From Planctomycetota bacterium (lineage in GTDB: Bacteria; Planctomycetota; Planctomycetia; Gemmatales; Gemmataceae): a DNA stretch of 46,809 nucleotides. Shown piece by piece: positions 1 to 8,591 of the stretch. The notes under the pieces are model-generated. The model made no database searches, was not told the origin of the DNA, and saw only the letters and a program-made list of their open reading frames with translations. Numbering within the stretch: position 1 is the stretch's first letter; every line of letters begins with the position of its first letter. The stretch covers positions 1 to 46,809 of the forward strand of contig JAJPHU010000091.1 in NCBI GenBank assembly GCA_021325115.1. The letters are read 5' to 3'. The position numbers and the translations under genes are program-made.

Positions 1-1601
1 AGCGTTTGCAATTCGCTGAAATCCACCGGCTTAACCAGGTGCGCATTGAAACCCGCTTCCCGCGAGCGGCGTTTGTCTTCCTCCTGGCCGTAGCCGGTCA
101 TAGCAACCAAGAAGGTATCGCGCAAACCCAGATCGCCGCGAATCCGCCGCGCCGCCTCCAAACCGCTTAGCCGCGGCAAGCCGATGTCCAACAACACCAC
201 GTCTGGAGAGAACTCCTGGGCAACGCGCAGGCCCGTCTCGCCGTCGTAGGCTGCCCGCACCTCATGGCCAAGCATCTGAAGCAGCATGGCAAGACTCTCG
301 GCGCTATCGCGGTTGTCATCGACGATGAGAACGCGCCGCGGGGCCGTCGGTTCGCCGCGCAAGTAAGGAGGAATCTTTTCCTTGCTGTTGCGACAGGCGG
401 GTAATTCCGCTGGGGCAGGTACGGCTGGCAAACGGACCACGAACTCGCTGCCTTTGCCAGGTCCTGCGCTGAAAGCTTGCACCGTGCCGCCGTGCAGCTC
501 GACCAGGCGGCGCACCACCGTTAGACCGACGCCCAAGCCGCCTTGAGCACGATCCAGTGTACGCTCGCCCTGGGCAAATAACTCGAAGATTCTTGGCAGC
601 GTTTCCGGAGGGATACCCATGCCACTGTCGCGGACGCGCAGAACAGCCTCTGTGTCCGATCGCTCGATGCTCAGGCAGATGTATCCCCCCTCCTCGGTGT
701 ACTTGGCGGCATTGTTGAGGAGGTTGAGAATCACCTGGGCCAGCCGGGTGGGGTCAGCCTCGACGAAAATCGGCTCGTCCGGCAAGTGGATATCGAAGTG
801 ATGCCGCCGGGCTTCCAGGAGCGGCCGGCTCGTTTCCACGGCCTGGGCTGCTACCTCTGCCAGTTCCAGCGTTTGCTTGCGCAGGATGATTTGGCCACGC
901 GTGATGCGCGAGACGTCGAGCAGATCGTCCACCAGTCCGGCCAGCTGTCGGGCCTGGCGATCAATCACGTCCAGAGGCTGGCGCAGGGATTCGTCGTCCG
1001 GCATCCGCAGCTGAAGGATGTGGACAGCATTACGGATGGGCGCCAACGGATTGCGTAGTTCGTGGGCGAGCATGGCCAAAAATTCATCCTTACGCCGATC
1101 AGCTTCCTTCAGTAGCGCCTCGGCCCGTTTGCGTTGAGCGATCTCAACTTCCAGCTCACGCTGGCGGCGCAGCGCTTCACGGGCCAGCGCGCGCGATTCG
1201 ACCAGCTGACGCTCGGTGCGGACCTGTTTGAGAACACGTTCGACGGCGGGCAGGAGATAGTCGAGATATTCCGGCGTTTTGAGGACGAAATCGCGGACAC
1301 CGGCACGGAGAGCTTGCAGCAGTAGCTCATCTTCACGCAGGCCAGTTACGAGGATAGCTGGCACGTCCAGATTCGCTGCACGCATACGCTGATACAGCTC
1401 CAGGCCGCTGACGCCGCCGGGCAGTCGTTGATCGAGAATGAGCAGATCAATATCACCCTGCGCGGCGCGCTGAAAGGCCTCCTCAGCGCTGGCCGTCACT
1501 TGCACGGTATAGCCCGCGCGCTCCAACCGTCGCTGCTGCAAGCGCGCGAGGCCCAGATCGTCTTCGACGATCAGCAAAGTGGCACGCGGGACACGATTCA
1601 T
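1..1601 (-). CDS. Hybrid sensor histidine kinase with N-terminal receiver, HisKA/HATPase and C-terminal receiver (3' end truncated by window edge)
   Basis: Minus-strand reading from the ATG at 1601: MNRVPRATLLIVEDDLGLARLQQRRLERAGYTVQV...DLLILDQRLPGG; C-terminal receiver (LVKPVDFSELQTL) at the window start. Absent from the ORF track because it runs off the edge. Confidence 0.85.
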   Translation of the reverse strand, partial: MNRVPRATLLIVEDDLGLARLQQRRLERAGYTVQVTASAEEAFQRAAQGDIDLLILDQRLPGGVSGLELYQRMRAANLDVPAILVTGLREDELLLQALRAGVRDFVLKTPEYLDYLLPAVERVLKQVRTERQLVESRALAREALRRQRELEVEIAQRKRAEALLKEADRRKDEFLAMLAHELRNPLAPIRNAVHILQLRMPDDESLRQPLDVIDRQARQLAGLVDDLLDVSRITRGQIILRKQTLELAEVAAQAVETSRPLLEARRHHFDIHLPDEPIFVEADPTRLAQVILNLLNNAAKYTEEGGYICLSIERSDTEAVLRVRDSGMGIPPETLPRIFELFAQGERTLDRAQGGLGVGLTVVRRLVELHGGTVQAFSAGPGKGSEFVVRLPAVPAPAELPACRNSKEKIPPYLRGEPTAPRRVLIVDDNRDSAESLAMLLQMLGHEVRAAYDGETGLRVAQEFSPDVVLLDIGLPRLSGLEAARRIRGDLGLRDTFLVAMTGYGQEEDKRRSREAGFNAHLVKPVDFSELQT

Positions 1602-1621
1602 CTCTTCTCCCTTCTGGGTGG

Positions 1622-1673
1622 CTAGATAGTTGGGTGGTTGGGTGGTTAACAAGCCAACCACCTAACCACCTAG
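1622..1673. repeat. Family I palindrome (GGTGGTTAGGTGGTT) containing the response-regulator stop codon
   Basis: ctagatagttgggtggttgggtggtt / aaccacctaaccacctag; TAG stop (minus) at 1670-1672. Confidence 0.7.
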
Positions 1674-2113
1674 GGGCCGGTGGAGGGCACCCGGACCACT
1701 TGTAAAAACAACCCCAAGCGGTTGATCGCTTCAATAAAAGCGGTATATTCCACCGGCTTGGTGACATAAACACTACAGCCCAGCTGATAACAGCGCTCTA
1801 CCTCGCGCGGATCATCGGTGGTCGTCAGGATGATAACGGGGATGGCGTTGGTACGCGGGTCGGCTTTGAGCCGGCGCAACACCTCAATACCATCCAGGCG
1901 CGGCATGTTGATGTCCAGCAACAACAAGATGTTGCCGCGCGGCGGCTGACCGGCGTAACTACCTTCGCCGCGAATCAGGTCCAAGGCTTCCTGGCCATCC
2001 TTGACGCGGAAAAAGCCGTTGACGACGCCGCTGCGTTGCAAATTGCGATGGATCAACGTCGCATGCCCGTCGTCGTCCTCGGCCAAAACTATGCTGATTG
2101 GCTCCGCTGCCAT
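1670..2113 (-). CDS. Single-domain response regulator (Rcp1-like receiver)
   Basis: MAAEPISIVLAEDDDGHATLI...ILLLLDINMPRLDGIEVLRRLK...VYVTKPVEYTAFIEAI; conserved EDD/D/K residues. Confidence 0.92.
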   Translation of the reverse strand: MAAEPISIVLAEDDDGHATLIHRNLQRSGVVNGFFRVKDGQEALDLIRGEGSYAGQPPRGNILLLLDINMPRLDGIEVLRRLKADPRTNAIPVIILTTTDDPREVERCYQLGCSVYVTKPVEYTAFIEAINRLGLFLQVVRVPSTGP

Positions 2114-3768
2114 AAGTGGATTTCTCCTTGTTCAGGTGCCTGTCCATTGGCCATTGTTCCGTTGCGCGGCTGCGCCGGCAAACTTACGAAAAAGGTGCTG
2201 CCCTGCCCGACCGTCGACTCGACCCAGATCCGCCCGCCGTGCCGTTCCACCATACGGCGGACCAGCGGCAAACCGATGCCCTCGCCTGGAGCGACGTTGG
2301 GATGCAGACGCTGGAAAGCGAGAAAGATCTTCGGCAGGTGTTCCGAGGCAATTCCCAGGCCATTATCCTTTACGTAATACGTGTGCGGATGGTTGAGGGC
2401 ATTCTCCTTCCCATGCTCACTACGGACCCCTACTTCAATGATCCCTGGCCGAGTTGGATCGAGATAGTTAAGGGCATTGCCGATGAGATTGGCGAAAATT
2501 TGCTCAATGGCGGTAGGGTCGCCCCAGGCTGGCGGCAAATCGCCGATGGAGATCCGTGCTCCCTTTTGGGCGATGGTATTACTCAGTGCCGCCACCACCC
2601 GCTCCACAGTAGCTCGAACATCGACCTGTTGCCAATCGTAAACCACCCGGCCAACCCGCGACAACCGCAACAGGGCATCGATGATTGTCGCCAACCGCCG
2701 CACTGCTGTCTGAATGAACTGGATCGACTCGTTGGCCTCATGATCGAGCAGGTCGGCGATGCGCTGGCGCACCGAAGCTGGGACATCCTTTTCTGCAACG
2801 ATACGGCGGAGATCTTGACAAGCCGCCGCCAATTCTTGGCTAAAACCTTGCAAGTTGACCAGGGGCGAGCGCAGATCATGCGAGACGCTGTAGACGAACA
2901 TCTCATTTTCTTGATCTTTCTGGGCCAAGGTGTCGGCCATCTCGTGAAAGACACGATCGAGCCGGCCCAGTTCATCGCGGCCTCCCAGTGGTGTGGCCAA
3001 CTGCTCGCCGGCAGCCAGATGGCGAACGTTGTCCAAGAGGACGGCCAAGCGCGAAGCGATGCCCCGCCGGAATACGAAAGCCAGAGCGGCCGTACTCAGC
3101 AAAGCCAGCACGGCGCCGCCGATCAGTGTCCACATCTCCTCCTCGCGGACGCGCTCCAGCTGCGCCTGCCGCTCGCTGTTCAGACGCTCTTCTTCCTCCA
3201 GGAACTCATCGACCTTCAGCCGCAGTTCGTCCACAAATTGCAGTGCCCAAGGTTCGCTCAGGACAGCCACGGCTTTGCTGCGGGTTTCCGGCTGACGGGC
3301 CAACTGAGCAACCGCATCCATACGGGCCAACGCTTCTGTGGTCTGCTGGAGAATCTGGTCGATCCGCGCTTGCTGCAGCGGATCATCACTCAAAAGGTTG
3401 CGCAGGGAACGCAGCTGCACCGGCACCGCCTGTCGCGCTTTCTCCCAGGCAGAGACGAAGACGGGATCGCCGGTCAGGACCAGACTGCGAACTGCCGCCC
3501 GCGCCTCCATGATGAGGCGGAAGGCTCCCTCGGTCTGGGCAATGACGTCCTTGCTGTGAATAGCCAACTCCTGGGCCTGCAGTTGGTCCTGACGCATTTT
3601 GAATAGTACGGCGAGAAAGACCAACTGGGTAAGGAGAGGGATGGCTGCCAGGATCAGACCTTTTTTGACGATGGACAGGTTCACGCCAGCCTCGCTGCCT
3701 CTCGGCCCTGCGGACAAAACACACGTCCTCGGGGAAGAGGACCGAGCGAACTTTTGTCGATTTCCCAA
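2089..3768 (-). CDS. Sensor histidine kinase (CHASE3-like sensor, HAMP, HisKA, HATPase_c); alternative GTG start near 3684
   Basis: VYSVSHDLRSPLVNLQGFSQEL H-box; YYVKDNGLGIASEHLPKIF; GEGIGLPLVRRMVERHGGRIWVES; overlaps the downstream response regulator. Confidence 0.9.
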   Translation of the reverse strand: MGNRQKFARSSSPRTCVLSAGPRGSEAGVNLSIVKKGLILAAIPLLTQLVFLAVLFKMRQDQLQAQELAIHSKDVIAQTEGAFRLIMEARAAVRSLVLTGDPVFVSAWEKARQAVPVQLRSLRNLLSDDPLQQARIDQILQQTTEALARMDAVAQLARQPETRSKAVAVLSEPWALQFVDELRLKVDEFLEEEERLNSERQAQLERVREEEMWTLIGGAVLALLSTAALAFVFRRGIASRLAVLLDNVRHLAAGEQLATPLGGRDELGRLDRVFHEMADTLAQKDQENEMFVYSVSHDLRSPLVNLQGFSQELAAACQDLRRIVAEKDVPASVRQRIADLLDHEANESIQFIQTAVRRLATIIDALLRLSRVGRVVYDWQQVDVRATVERVVAALSNTIAQKGARISIGDLPPAWGDPTAIEQIFANLIGNALNYLDPTRPGIIEVGVRSEHGKENALNHPHTYYVKDNGLGIASEHLPKIFLAFQRLHPNVAPGEGIGLPLVRRMVERHGGRIWVESTVGQGSTFFVSLPAQPRNGTMANGQAPEQGEIHLWQRSQSA

Positions 3769-4066
3769 CGTCGAGAGACGTCGTTGACTCTCCTAACAAC
3801 TATTGTACCGACATGTCAAAAGATACGACAACATGACATAGGTGAGGTTTAGCAATACTTCTTCCCGGGAATCGCCATCTCGAGTGGCTTGATAACGCTT
3901 GAGCCTCAGGCTTCCCTGGTCCAGATGACACTTAAGCGAAGCCAACTCCCAAGCGTCGCAACAACGCTAAATTCTCCCCACTATGCCGTTTTTGAATCCG
4001 ACTGGCGTCTTCTACATGCGCCGCTCTCTTGCCGAACGACTTAATTCAGCAGTCCGCTAGCCGCTA

Positions 4067-4753
4067 TTACCAGATATAGGGCACCAGACGGAATCTCACC
4101 CGCGCCTCGTAGGCACAGTATCCCGCCAACTCCTGCCGCAACACCTGCTCCTCCAGCACCGCCCGCCTCGCCACCATCCCGATCAGGATTGGCACGCCCG
4201 ACAGTCCGTACCAGGAGCCAAGCAGCAGCGCGGTGCCGACCGTCATAAGGGCGAACGCGGCGTACATTGGGTGGCGCACATATCGATAGGGGCCCGTGCT
4301 CACGACTGTCTGGCCCCTCTCCTTCTGGATGCGGACAGCAGGCGACAGGTAAGTGTTTTCGCGGAACGTCAAAAAGAAGAGATAGAACGAGCCTAAGAGG
4401 ATCAACGCTCCGGCTCCCTGGAACCAGCGCGGTACGTGCGACCACCGAAACCGGACTGCGTCAAGTGACATCAGGGCCAACCAGGCGAAGAAGGCAAATC
4501 CTGTCCATACGAGGTATACTTTATCCCAAGTCTTTTGATCGGGATGGCCGATGCCGCTCATCCTCTCGGCGAGCAGGTCTGGATTGTATCGGAGTAACCA
4601 CGCGCTCAACACGATGACGAAGCCGAGAAACAGTATGAGGAAGGCCCATCCGGCCCACCAATCAATGGTGCCCGCGGGGAGGAACAGCACCAAACCGAAG
4701 ACTCCCGCCATGCCAGCAATTCTAGTTACGAGTTGACCAACCTTGACTTTCAT
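4067..4753 (-). CDS. Methyltransferase family protein, isoprenylcysteine carboxyl methyltransferase (ICMT/PEMT)-like membrane protein
   Basis: MKVKVGQLVTRIAGMAG...VVSTGPYRYVRHPMYAAFALMTVGTALLLGSW...VLEEQVLRQELAGYCAYEARVRFRLVPYIW. Start set at MKVKVGQ rather than the longer ORF. Confidence 0.85.
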   Translation of the reverse strand: MKVKVGQLVTRIAGMAGVFGLVLFLPAGTIDWWAGWAFLILFLGFVIVLSAWLLRYNPDLLAERMSGIGHPDQKTWDKVYLVWTGFAFFAWLALMSLDAVRFRWSHVPRWFQGAGALILLGSFYLFFLTFRENTYLSPAVRIQKERGQTVVSTGPYRYVRHPMYAAFALMTVGTALLLGSWYGLSGVPILIGMVARRAVLEEQVLRQELAGYCAYEARVRFRLVPYIW

Positions 4754-4792
4754 AGCCGCCTCGAGATGAGAAGCGTCTTTAACAACGCGAAA

Positions 4793-4821
4793 TCTTTTGC
4801 GACCGCATGGGTCGCAAAAGA
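4793..4821. terminator. Perfect 12-bp hairpin between permease and ICMT-like gene; possible terminator or attenuator
   Basis: TCTTTTGCGACC-gcatg-GGTCGCAAAAGA. Confidence 0.35.
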
Positions 4822-4878
4822 GCAATCGCTGTGTGCACTTGGCGTTCCGGTATTCTCGCCAAATTGCTCTTGCATCGC

Positions 4879-6264
4879 TTAGAAAAGCAGCAGACTCGCC
4901 ATCAATAGCGTCAGGAGGCCAGCCAGCAACGGGATCACAACACGCCGCACCAGTTGGATCGGATTGACTTCGGCCAACGAGGCACACATCAGCGTCACGG
5001 CCGCCACCGGCGACATGGTACGGCCAGCTGCTGAGGCCAGCGAGACCAGAGCGCCCAATCGCAACAAATCATAATGCAGATAGCGGGCTGGCTCGACGAA
5101 AAAACCGAACAGGCTTTGCGTCGTTGCCATGCCGGAGCCGCATAAGGCCGCGAAGGACATCGGTAGAGTGATGGCCGCCGGCGTCAGCAACTTCGGCCAT
5201 GTCTCCAGCGCTCGACCAAGCAACTCCGCCAGACCGATCAGCCGGACTCCCTCGCCGAAACAACTGGCAGCGATAATCAATGAAATGATTTGTGTGAAAG
5301 CAAAACCCACGCCCTCGAAGAACGTCAGGGCCGTGCGATGGATCTGCCGACGCTCCGTCAGGGCAGCCGCTGCCGCGCCGATTAGCATGGCCGAGCCGAT
5401 GAGACGGCAATCGAAAGAGGAACGCAGCTGCGATGAGTCGCCCTGGAAGTGCTTCACATCCACCAGCCATCCCATCGGCACATGAAACAGGCGAAACGGC
5501 TCCGGCAACGCCGTCAGAAACAACAGTGTAATCGGCACGAACGGCATCGCCGCTTTGAGCAGGTTGATGCGAAAAGTGTCTTTCTCTGAGCCGCGGCCGT
5601 AAGAAAGCGGATGAAGTACCGCTCCCTTATGGTCGCGGCTCAGCAGCCAAAACACCGTCGTCGCCACCGCCAGCTCGAGGAGGAGAAGCGGCAAGACGCG
5701 AGCGACCCAACTTTGCGGCGTCAGCGCTACCCCGGATGCCTGGCTGACGGTACGCACCTCTGGCGCGCCGGGATTAAGGATCTCACCGCCGATCGATGTG
5801 CCAAGCAGCAAGGCCGAACCAAGCGTAACAGGCGAGATCCGGGCGGCGCGCAGAAGCGGCACAAGGACTGTGCCGACCAGCGCGGCCGTGCTCGTCTGGC
5901 TGATAACAGGAACGTTCACCAAGGCGCCAATAACTACCGTGCCGGGAACCAGCAGCGGCCGCACACGCTGGATCGGCCGCACCAGCAAATGGACCAGATG
6001 CTCATCGCATCTGGTCTGCCGCAAGACATAGACAAAGCCGAGGCAGCACCCGATCGGGACCACGAACTGTTCGTTGACCAGCGTAGTCAGGAATTTTTGT
6101 GCGATGATTGCGGGCTGGCCTGCCAGGCAGCCCAGCCCCAGGGCCGCTAACAGCAGGACCAGCCGCACGTCCACGCCGCGGACGACAATGACGACAATAG
6201 CAACAGCGATCACCACAAGCCCGGCGAATAAAGTCATGCTCAAGAAATTACGCCAGCTTAGCAT
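4879..6264 (-). CDS. Anaerobic C4-dicarboxylate transporter DcuC-like / anion permease
   Basis: Polytopic protein; VNVPVISQTSTAALVGTVLVPLLRAARISPVTLGSALLLGTSIGGEILNPGAPE; SPVAAVTLMCASLAEVNPIQLVRRVVIPLL. Confidence 0.75.
   Translation of the reverse strand: MLSWRNFLSMTLFAGLVVIAVAIVVIVVRGVDVRLVLLLAALGLGCLAGQPAIIAQKFLTTLVNEQFVVPIGCCLGFVYVLRQTRCDEHLVHLLVRPIQRVRPLLVPGTVVIGALVNVPVISQTSTAALVGTVLVPLLRAARISPVTLGSALLLGTSIGGEILNPGAPEVRTVSQASGVALTPQSWVARVLPLLLLELAVATTVFWLLSRDHKGAVLHPLSYGRGSEKDTFRINLLKAAMPFVPITLLFLTALPEPFRLFHVPMGWLVDVKHFQGDSSQLRSSFDCRLIGSAMLIGAAAAALTERRQIHRTALTFFEGVGFAFTQIISLIIAASCFGEGVRLIGLAELLGRALETWPKLLTPAAITLPMSFAALCGSGMATTQSLFGFFVEPARYLHYDLLRLGALVSLASAAGRTMSPVAAVTLMCASLAEVNPIQLVRRVVIPLLAGLLTLLMASLLLF
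5586..5643. repeat. Family C palindrome (CCGTAAGGGAGCGG), in frame inside the DcuC-like gene
   Basis: Arms ctgagccgcggccgtaagaaagcgg / ccgctcccttatggtcgcggctcag, 21/25 complementary; same family as 9661-9713. Confidence 0.75.
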
Positions 6265-6393
6265 GTGCCGTCAAGACGGACGGTCCCCAACCTGGCAGCT
6301 TATCGCATTCTTGTACCCAACTTCAGCATATCCCACCCTTGCAGGCTTATGGCGGCTTGGCTACAGTGACATATCGAGATCCTTGTTCAAAGG

Positions 6394-7977
6394 TTGCACC
6401 AAATGATTGACGTTGATCCCATCTGCGTCGTGATCGGCCGAACCCGGCACAAGATGGTCCAAATCGAGATCCAGGAAGCGGCCAAGCAAGGGGCCAAGTT
6501 CATCGAGCTGCGTCTTGATTTTCTCGCCAAAGCACCCGATTTCAAACGCTTGCTCGAAAACAAGCCATGTCCCATGGTGGCCACGGTGCGACGGCCGCAG
6601 GATGGCGGCCGCTGGAGTGGCAGCGAGGAAGCACGGCTGGCTCTGCTTCGTCAGGCCATTGTCGCCGGCTTCGATTGGGTCGATCTGGAGACCGACATTG
6701 CCGACAACGTTCGTCGTTTCAAGGATGTCAAGCGCATCATCAGTTACCACAACATGCGTGAAGTGCCGGCCGATCTGGAGAACATCTACCAGCGCATGTG
6801 TTCCCAAGACGGCGATGTCGTCAAATTGGCGGTGCGTGCCCAGCATCCCAAGGATAATGTGCGCGTCCTGCAATTGCTGAAAAATACACCGAAGCCGACC
6901 GTTGCCTTTTGTATGGGCGATCTCGGTTTGCCCAGCCGTATCCTCGGCGCCAAGTTCGGTGCTCCTTTCACGTATGCTGCCTTCAACAAGGAACGCGGTA
7001 TCGCACCGGGTCTGCCTTCGTATCAGGAAATGAAACGCCTATACTTCTACGACCGCATCAATGCCAATACGCGCGTGTTCGGCGTGATCGGCGATCCGGT
7101 GGCGCATAGCCTCAGCCCGCTGGTGCATAACCTGGCATTTCGCCATCTCGGCATTAATGCTGTGTATGTGCCCTTCCGCATTCCACGACCAGAATTGGCG
7201 GATTCGCTCAAAGCTTTTATGAATGTTCCGGTGCAAGGCTACAGCGTAACCATCCCACACAAGGAAGAAGCGGCGGCATTGGCCAAACACAAAGACGAGT
7301 CGGTGGAGCGTGCCAAGGCCGCCAACACTTTGATCCGCAGCGGCGACGATTTCTCAGCGTATAACACCGATTATCAGGGCGTCATCGATACGCTGCGGGC
7401 GTATCTGCCGACTTCTGTAGCGGAGCGCGAGACGTTGCCGCCCCAAACCATTCAGACTTCGCTGCCGGAGCCGGCATCGTTGAACTCGAAAGTGGTATTA
7501 GTCCTGGGCGCCGGCGGCATCGGCCGGGCCGTAGCTCACGCCCTTCGCGCCGAAGGCGCCCTGGTTATTATCACGAACCGTACCAGTGAACGGGCCGCCG
7601 TGCTGGCCGAGGAGGTCGGCGGGCGACATATCGAATGGCAAGGCCGACACAGCGTTCTCTGCGATGTGGTCATCAACTGCACTTCGGTCGGTATGCATCC
7701 CGATGTGGATGTATCGCCGTTACATCCCAGTTTTCTCAAACCGGGCCTCGTTGTTTTCGACACCATCTATACGCCGGAAACGACGCTGCTCATCAAGGAA
7801 GCTCGCGCCCGCGGCTGTCACGTCATCACCGGCGTCGAGTTGTTCGTCCGTCAGGCCGCTCTGCAATTCAGGTTGTTCACACAGCGCGAAGCGCCTATCG
7901 AGCTGATGCGCCGGGCCGTCAAACGCGCTCTCTCGCCTATCGCTCTGCGCGATGAAGATGACAAGGTGACAGGGTGA
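6394..7977 (+). CDS. aroDE: Bifunctional type I 3-dehydroquinate dehydratase / shikimate dehydrogenase (AroDE fusion)
   Basis: N-terminus KFIELRLDFLAK, IISYHNM, MGDLGLPSRILGAKFGAPFTYAAF; C-terminus GVIGDPVAHSLSPLVHNLAFRHLG, VLGAGGIGRAVAHALRAEGALVIITNRT. Confidence 0.95.
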   Translation: MHQMIDVDPICVVIGRTRHKMVQIEIQEAAKQGAKFIELRLDFLAKAPDFKRLLENKPCPMVATVRRPQDGGRWSGSEEARLALLRQAIVAGFDWVDLETDIADNVRRFKDVKRIISYHNMREVPADLENIYQRMCSQDGDVVKLAVRAQHPKDNVRVLQLLKNTPKPTVAFCMGDLGLPSRILGAKFGAPFTYAAFNKERGIAPGLPSYQEMKRLYFYDRINANTRVFGVIGDPVAHSLSPLVHNLAFRHLGINAVYVPFRIPRPELADSLKAFMNVPVQGYSVTIPHKEEAAALAKHKDESVERAKAANTLIRSGDDFSAYNTDYQGVIDTLRAYLPTSVAERETLPPQTIQTSLPEPASLNSKVVLVLGAGGIGRAVAHALRAEGALVIITNRTSERAAVLAEEVGGRHIEWQGRHSVLCDVVINCTSVGMHPDVDVSPLHPSFLKPGLVVFDTIYTPETTLLIKEARARGCHVITGVELFVRQAALQFRLFTQREAPIELMRRAVKRALSPIALRDEDDKVTG

Positions 7978-8086
7978 GAAGGTGACAAGGTGAACGAGCT
8001 GCCCCGTACAGAGGATTCCCGACGAGAGCCATCTTCGGCCCCTCCCGCGCCCGCAACGGTTTGTTCATTCACCCTGCCACCTTGTC
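7957..8086. repeat. Family D inverted repeat with GTGACAAG units spanning the aroDE/aroK junction
   Basis: gatgacaaggtgacagggtgagaaggtgacaaggtgaac versus gttcattcaccctgccaccttgtc (inverted); contains the aroDE TGA and the aroK GTG. Confidence 0.7.
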
Positions 8087-8589
8087 TCTTCCTGATCGGG
8101 CCGCGCGGTAGCGGTAAAAGCACGGTCGCTCGATTATTGGCACATCAGCTGGGCTGGGACTGGCTCGATGCTGATGACGAACTGGAAAAGCGTTACGGCC
8201 GATCGATTCGTGCTATTTTTGAGGCGGAGGGAGAGGCTGGTTTCCGCGAGAAAGAATCCGTTATTCTGGCGGAGCTATGCTGCTTGCGGCGGTACGTTAT
8301 TGCTACGGGCGGCGGTGTTGTCTTACGCGAATCCAATCGGGCCTTGCTCCGCGCTTCGGGGCGCGTGGTGTGGTTGACTGCCGATGTCGAAACGCTGTGG
8401 CAGCGCGTGCAGACCGATAGCGGCACGGCAGAGCGGCGGCCGCCGTTGACCGTTGGCGGGCGTATGGAAATGGAAGAAATACTCCGCTTACGAGAGCCGC
8501 TTTATCGCCACTGTGCAGACTTGATTGTTGATACCTCCGGACGCACGCCGGCGGAAGTCGCTGCGGAGATTCTGCGCGGGTTAAGTTAA
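7990..8589 (+). CDS. aroK: Shikimate kinase
   Basis: CLFLIGPRGSGKSTVARLLAHQLGWDWLDADDELEKRYGRSIRAIFEAEGEAGFREKESVIL...VIATGGGVVLRESNRALL. Confidence 0.95.
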   Translation: MNELPRTEDSRREPSSAPPAPATVCSFTLPPCLFLIGPRGSGKSTVARLLAHQLGWDWLDADDELEKRYGRSIRAIFEAEGEAGFREKESVILAELCCLRRYVIATGGGVVLRESNRALLRASGRVVWLTADVETLWQRVQTDSGTAERRPPLTVGGRMEMEEILRLREPLYRHCADLIVDTSGRTPAEVAAEILRGLS

Positions 8590-8591
8590 GC

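Noticed and set aside
2116-3606. 496-aa plus-strand ORF opposite the histidine kinase
   Set aside because: Antisense shadow ORF in GC-rich DNA; composition is non-protein-like and the minus strand encodes a clear histidine kinase.
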